This document shows, piece by piece, positions 61,482 to 64,000 of a DNA stretch of 64,000 nucleotides. Location: NCBI GenBank assembly GCA_965243775.1, contig CBDEWF010000078.1, positions 1-64,000 of the forward strand. Reading direction: 5' to 3'. Both the position numbers and the translations under genes were made by a program. Numbering within the stretch: position 1 is the stretch's first letter; each line of letters opens with the position of its first letter. Below the pieces are notes generated by a model. That model had not been told where the DNA came from. It made no database searches and worked only from the letters and a program-made list of their open reading frames with translations. The stretch comes from Sansalvadorimonas sp965243775 (GTDB lineage: Bacteria > Pseudomonadota > Gammaproteobacteria > Pseudomonadales > Endozoicomonadaceae).

Positions 61482-62300
61482 TCAGGCGGTCATCTTGCCC
61501 GGAGGGTTGTTATCAAGGATTTTTATATACCTTTCAAGGCGTTCTCTTTCAGGGTCTGCCTTAGACTTCCTGTTATGTAGATCCATCAGTAGATCAAGCT
61601 TTCCATCAAGCTGCTTCAGCTTTTTCAGTTTCTTTTTGCTTGATCTGCACTGATATGGTTTGGCCTCAAGGTGTTCAATATGGCCTTTGACTCTGGTATG
61701 TAGTGCAGCCCATCCTGCATGGGTCTTTGGTATATTTTCAAACTGGTATTCAGTTTTGTTGGAATACTTTTTACTGATTGTGGTGAGAATGGCACCGCAG
61801 GTGAATTTGGTAAGAGCATATTTCCTGTTAAGTGGAATGCTCTTTCTCCTGACTGTTATCAGTCGGTTTTTCAATTTGATATCAGGAGTCAGGCGGCGAG
61901 CCTGTTTCAGACCAGTATAAGCGCCTCCAGCCATTCCGATTCCGCCAGCTATAGCAGCACCAATAGGGATAGCTCCCACCTGGCCTGTATACAGAGCCAC
62001 ACAGCTTCCATAGAATGCCCCGCCGGTTGCTCCAGCTGTGGTGTATCTGGCCGTGGTACTCAGGAAAGTTTTGACCCGGTCAACTTTGGTAACTTTGAAC
62101 TCTCTCCGAATATGTTTGGCGGTAATTTCGCCCTGGTTTTCTATATCTTTCAGCGGGACAATAAAGTTCTTGCTGATCCCTGTGCGGTATACAGGTGTGT
62201 TATTGTGCTGAGCCCTTTTCTCTGTTCTTTCAGCCCTGTACTTTCTAATGGCTGTCATGGGGTTAAAGCGTGACTGCTTCAAAGCATGTATTGCGTTCAT
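61482..62300 (-). CDS. Orphan protein with glycine-zipper segment
   Basis: 272 residues. A basic N-terminal region (about 1-85) precedes a Gly/Ala-rich hydrophobic stretch at about 88-130 (TTAGATGGAFYGS, then AIPIGAAIAGGIGMAGGAY), whose G-x3-G spacing is typical of glycine zippers in membrane-inserting or pore-forming proteins. The C-terminal half is basic and helical (KKKLKKLKQLDGK). No signal peptide. No family recognised. Confidence 0.6.
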   Translation of the reverse strand: MNAIHALKQSRFNPMTAIRKYRAERTEKRAQHNNTPVYRTGISKNFIVPLKDIENQGEITAKHIRREFKVTKVDRVKTFLSTTARYTTAGATGGAFYGSCVALYTGQVGAIPIGAAIAGGIGMAGGAYTGLKQARRLTPDIKLKNRLITVRRKSIPLNRKYALTKFTCGAILTTISKKYSNKTEYQFENIPKTHAGWAALHTRVKGHIEHLEAKPYQCRSSKKKLKKLKQLDGKLDLLMDLHNRKSKADPERERLERYIKILDNNPPGKMTA

Positions 62301-62487
62301 AGATCTCTCCCTGATTATTTGCTGGTATTGTTGTTGTTCTTATAAGTTTTGACGGGGAAGGAAAGACTCGCTATGCACCTTTGGTAGAGTGTTAGACCAA
62401 AGTATGAGAAGGGGAAGCGGGAGGAAGTGCTGGTACAAAAAAGGCAGAAGTCAGCTTCTGCCTTTTGTCAGAAAGGGTAGGAAATGA

Positions 62488-62754
62488 TTATTTCTTGCTT
62501 CCCTTCAGCCACTCCAACAGGTTGTGGAGTGACTCCTTAAAGTCCGTGAGGGCAGATGAACTCAGAGTTTTGAAGTCTTCGAGATGGGGCTGGGCCTTCT
62601 CCATATACTCTTCAAGATGCTCTACCTGTTCATGTTGCATCTCTTCACGCTCATCTTCCAGTTCCTGCTCCAGTTGGTGAAGCAGCGCCTTGGTCTCTTT
62701 GATCTGAGCCTTAAGGGCTTTTCTATGGGCTTTGTATTCCTGCATTGACGTCAT
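62488..62754 (-). CDS. Small coiled-coil protein next to the Na/Pi transporter
   Basis: 88 residues from ATG 62754, chosen for GGAG 6 bases upstream; another in-frame ATG at 62766 overlaps the transporter stop. Almost entirely a charged coiled coil (KALKAQIKETKALLHQLEQE and onward, Glu/Lys/Leu heptads), ending LLEWLKGSKK. Directly downstream of, and probably translated with, the transporter. It may be an accessory or regulator of it (PhoU-like by analogy only). No family recognised. Confidence 0.6.
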   Translation of the reverse strand: MTSMQEYKAHRKALKAQIKETKALLHQLEQELEDEREEMQHEQVEHLEEYMEKAQPHLEDFKTLSSSALTDFKESLHNLLEWLKGSKK

Positions 62755-62765
62755 GATCCGCTCCA

Positions 62766-63908
62766 TCAGGCTGTCAGTGTAATCAAAACAGTCGGTAATA
62801 CAAAGAATAGGCCGGCCACATAGGCCAGAACCACCCATTTTCTGCGGCTGGCTATCTGGGCAAAGCGGCGTGCTGTACGCAGGGGAATGTTGCGCAGGAA
62901 AGGAATGCCATAAATGACAGCCGTAGCAGAAATGTTGAAGCACAGGTGAACAAGGGCTATCTGCAGGGCCAGGGTGGCCATATTGCCCTCAACGGCCGTT
63001 GCTGCCAGCAGGGCGGTAATACAGGTGCCGATATTGGCACCCAGGGTAAAGGGGTAGATCTCCTTCAGCTTGAACAGACCGTTGCCGGCCAGGGGGACGA
63101 TCAGGCTGGTGCTGGTGGAGGAGGACTGAACTGCAATAGTCATCAGAGTACCGGAAGTGATGCCGGTGATTGGGCCATGGCCAATGGCACGGTGCAGGAT
63201 CTGCTTGGCGCGGCCCACCATTAGTACCTTGAGCAGTTTGCCCAGCATGATGATGGACAGGAAGATCATGGCCAGGCCGGTAAGGGCGAGTGCTACACCA
63301 CCCCAGATATCAGGCAGGGTGGTATAGAGATCCTTGAAGATGGCAACGACGGGCTTGGTCAGCGGTTTGATAAAGTTCAGGCCTTTGATACTCAGGGAGG
63401 TATCGCTGACAAAGAAGCTTGTCATCCAGCCGGAAGCATTGCTCAGGTAGCCCGTGAAAACTTCCAGGGGCAGGAAGATGGTTACCGCCATCAGGTTAAA
63501 GAAGTCGTGGACGGTTGCGGCGGAGAAGGCTCGGCGGAACTCTTTCTTTTTGCCGATATGGCCCATGCTGACCAGGGTGTTGGTCACAGTGGTACCGATG
63601 TTTGCCCCCATAATCATGGGAATGGCTGTGGGGACGGGAAGTCCGCCGGCAACCAGACCGACAATAACGGAGGTTACGGTGCTGGAAGACTGGACCAGCG
63701 CTGTGGCAAAGGCTCCGATTACCAGCCCCATAACCGGGTTGGTGGCAAATGCAAAGAGTTGACGTGCGCCTTCTGCGCCACCAGATGCCCATTTGAATCC
63801 GCTGCCGATCATGCTGACGGCAACGAGAAGCAGATAAACCATAAGGATGACCGCGATCCAACGGGGTGTTTTACCGAATGTATTCTGTTGCAGGCCTGTA
63901 TTGGTCAT
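62766..63908 (-). CDS. nptA: Na+/phosphate cotransporter (NptA / SLC34-like)
   Basis: 380-residue inner-membrane protein with two inverted repeats, each holding QSSST: ALVQSSSTVTSVIVG in the first and IAVQSSSTSTSLIVP in the second, each followed by GANIGT. This duplicated QSSS is the signature of the Na/Pi cotransporter (PNaS/SLC34) family. Its size matches Vibrio-type NptA, without the PhoU domain of YjbB. It imports, or under some conditions exports, phosphate using sodium. Confidence 0.9.
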   Translation of the reverse strand: MTNTGLQQNTFGKTPRWIAVILMVYLLLVAVSMIGSGFKWASGGAEGARQLFAFATNPVMGLVIGAFATALVQSSSTVTSVIVGLVAGGLPVPTAIPMIMGANIGTTVTNTLVSMGHIGKKKEFRRAFSAATVHDFFNLMAVTIFLPLEVFTGYLSNASGWMTSFFVSDTSLSIKGLNFIKPLTKPVVAIFKDLYTTLPDIWGGVALALTGLAMIFLSIIMLGKLLKVLMVGRAKQILHRAIGHGPITGITSGTLMTIAVQSSSTSTSLIVPLAGNGLFKLKEIYPFTLGANIGTCITALLAATAVEGNMATLALQIALVHLCFNISATAVIYGIPFLRNIPLRTARRFAQIASRRKWVVLAYVAGLFFVLPTVLITLTA

Positions 63909-63947
63909 AGCAAGTTACGGTTGGTAGAAAATAAAGGGCGCTTTATT

Positions 63948-63981
63948 CCACGAATTCTGCTCCTGTGCAAGCGATTCGTGG
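63948..63981. promoter_or_regulatory. Inverted repeat upstream of nptA
   Basis: CCACGAAT (63948-63955) and ATTCGTGG (63974-63981), perfect arms 18 bases apart, about 40 bases before the nptA start. It could be an operator or a terminator from the next gene outside the window. It does not look like a Pho box. Confidence 0.35.
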
Positions 63982-64000
63982 GAAACAAATCAAATAAAAA

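Overview
This window reads as a marine, host-associated gammaproteobacterium, most likely Endozoicomonadaceae. That placement is an inference from three things: the gene orders thrS-infC-rpmI-rplT and smc-zipA-ligA, a complete System I ccm cluster, and many mobile-element scars and eukaryote-like open frames among ordinary housekeeping genes. No rRNA, tRNA or CRISPR array was seen.

Layout. 1-3641: housekeeping genes (DUF1853 fragment, nadK, rhomboid protease, DUF1315, DUF2797). 3837-14980: a scarred region with three related IS66-type elements. Each carries, directly after the tnpC remnant and on the same strand, a gene for a secreted tandem-repeat protein of 10-14 zinc-finger-like modules. 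Between the elements lie a split, order-swapped rsuA and a gutted rlmKL. 15179-26946: an anaerobic nitrite-to-ammonia and cytochrome c maturation block, with nrfA-nrfE-napC divergent from ccmABCDEFGHI and a perfect FNR site between them. 26748-31191: a 2-kb tandem duplication holding two paralogous orphan genes, a copied ccmI tail and a MITE with 8-bp target duplication. 31199-42837: SulP transporter, smc, zipA, ligA, lipoprotein, a NagB homologue with a signal peptide, yheU and a frameshifted trmO. 43098-47530: two eukaryote-like genes, one resembling Nopp140/nucleolin-type acidic-serine/lysine proteins and one carrying adjacent SILK and RVxF-type PP1 docking motifs. 47647-53192: patB, selU, an exported orphan and a periplasmic binding protein. 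53412-56654: thrS-infC-rpmI-rplT and terminator. 56771-59656: a large coiled-coil orphan with a basic tail. 59886-61300: a fourth, diverged copy of the zinc-finger-like family, again behind a tnpC end. 61482-63908: a glycine-zipper protein, a coiled-coil small protein and a Na/Pi cotransporter.

How the genes fit together. The Ccm system loads haem onto apocytochromes; NrfE is the specialised haem lyase needed for the CxxCK haem of NrfA, and the NapC-type tetrahaem protein passes quinol electrons to it. The FNR box predicts induction without oxygen.

The most unusual element is the IS66-linked cargo family. Its four members share a TTG start, a signal peptide and a 31-32-residue module of the form C-x-C-x3-F-x5-L-x2-H-x8-C. 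The modules are almost identical except at a few helix positions and are shuffled in order between copies. Three copies end in a G tract of 9, 10 or 11 bases that sets a different C-terminus in each. With the PP1-docking and nucleolar-like proteins nearby, the window looks rich in candidate host-interaction genes. That function is inferred, not shown.
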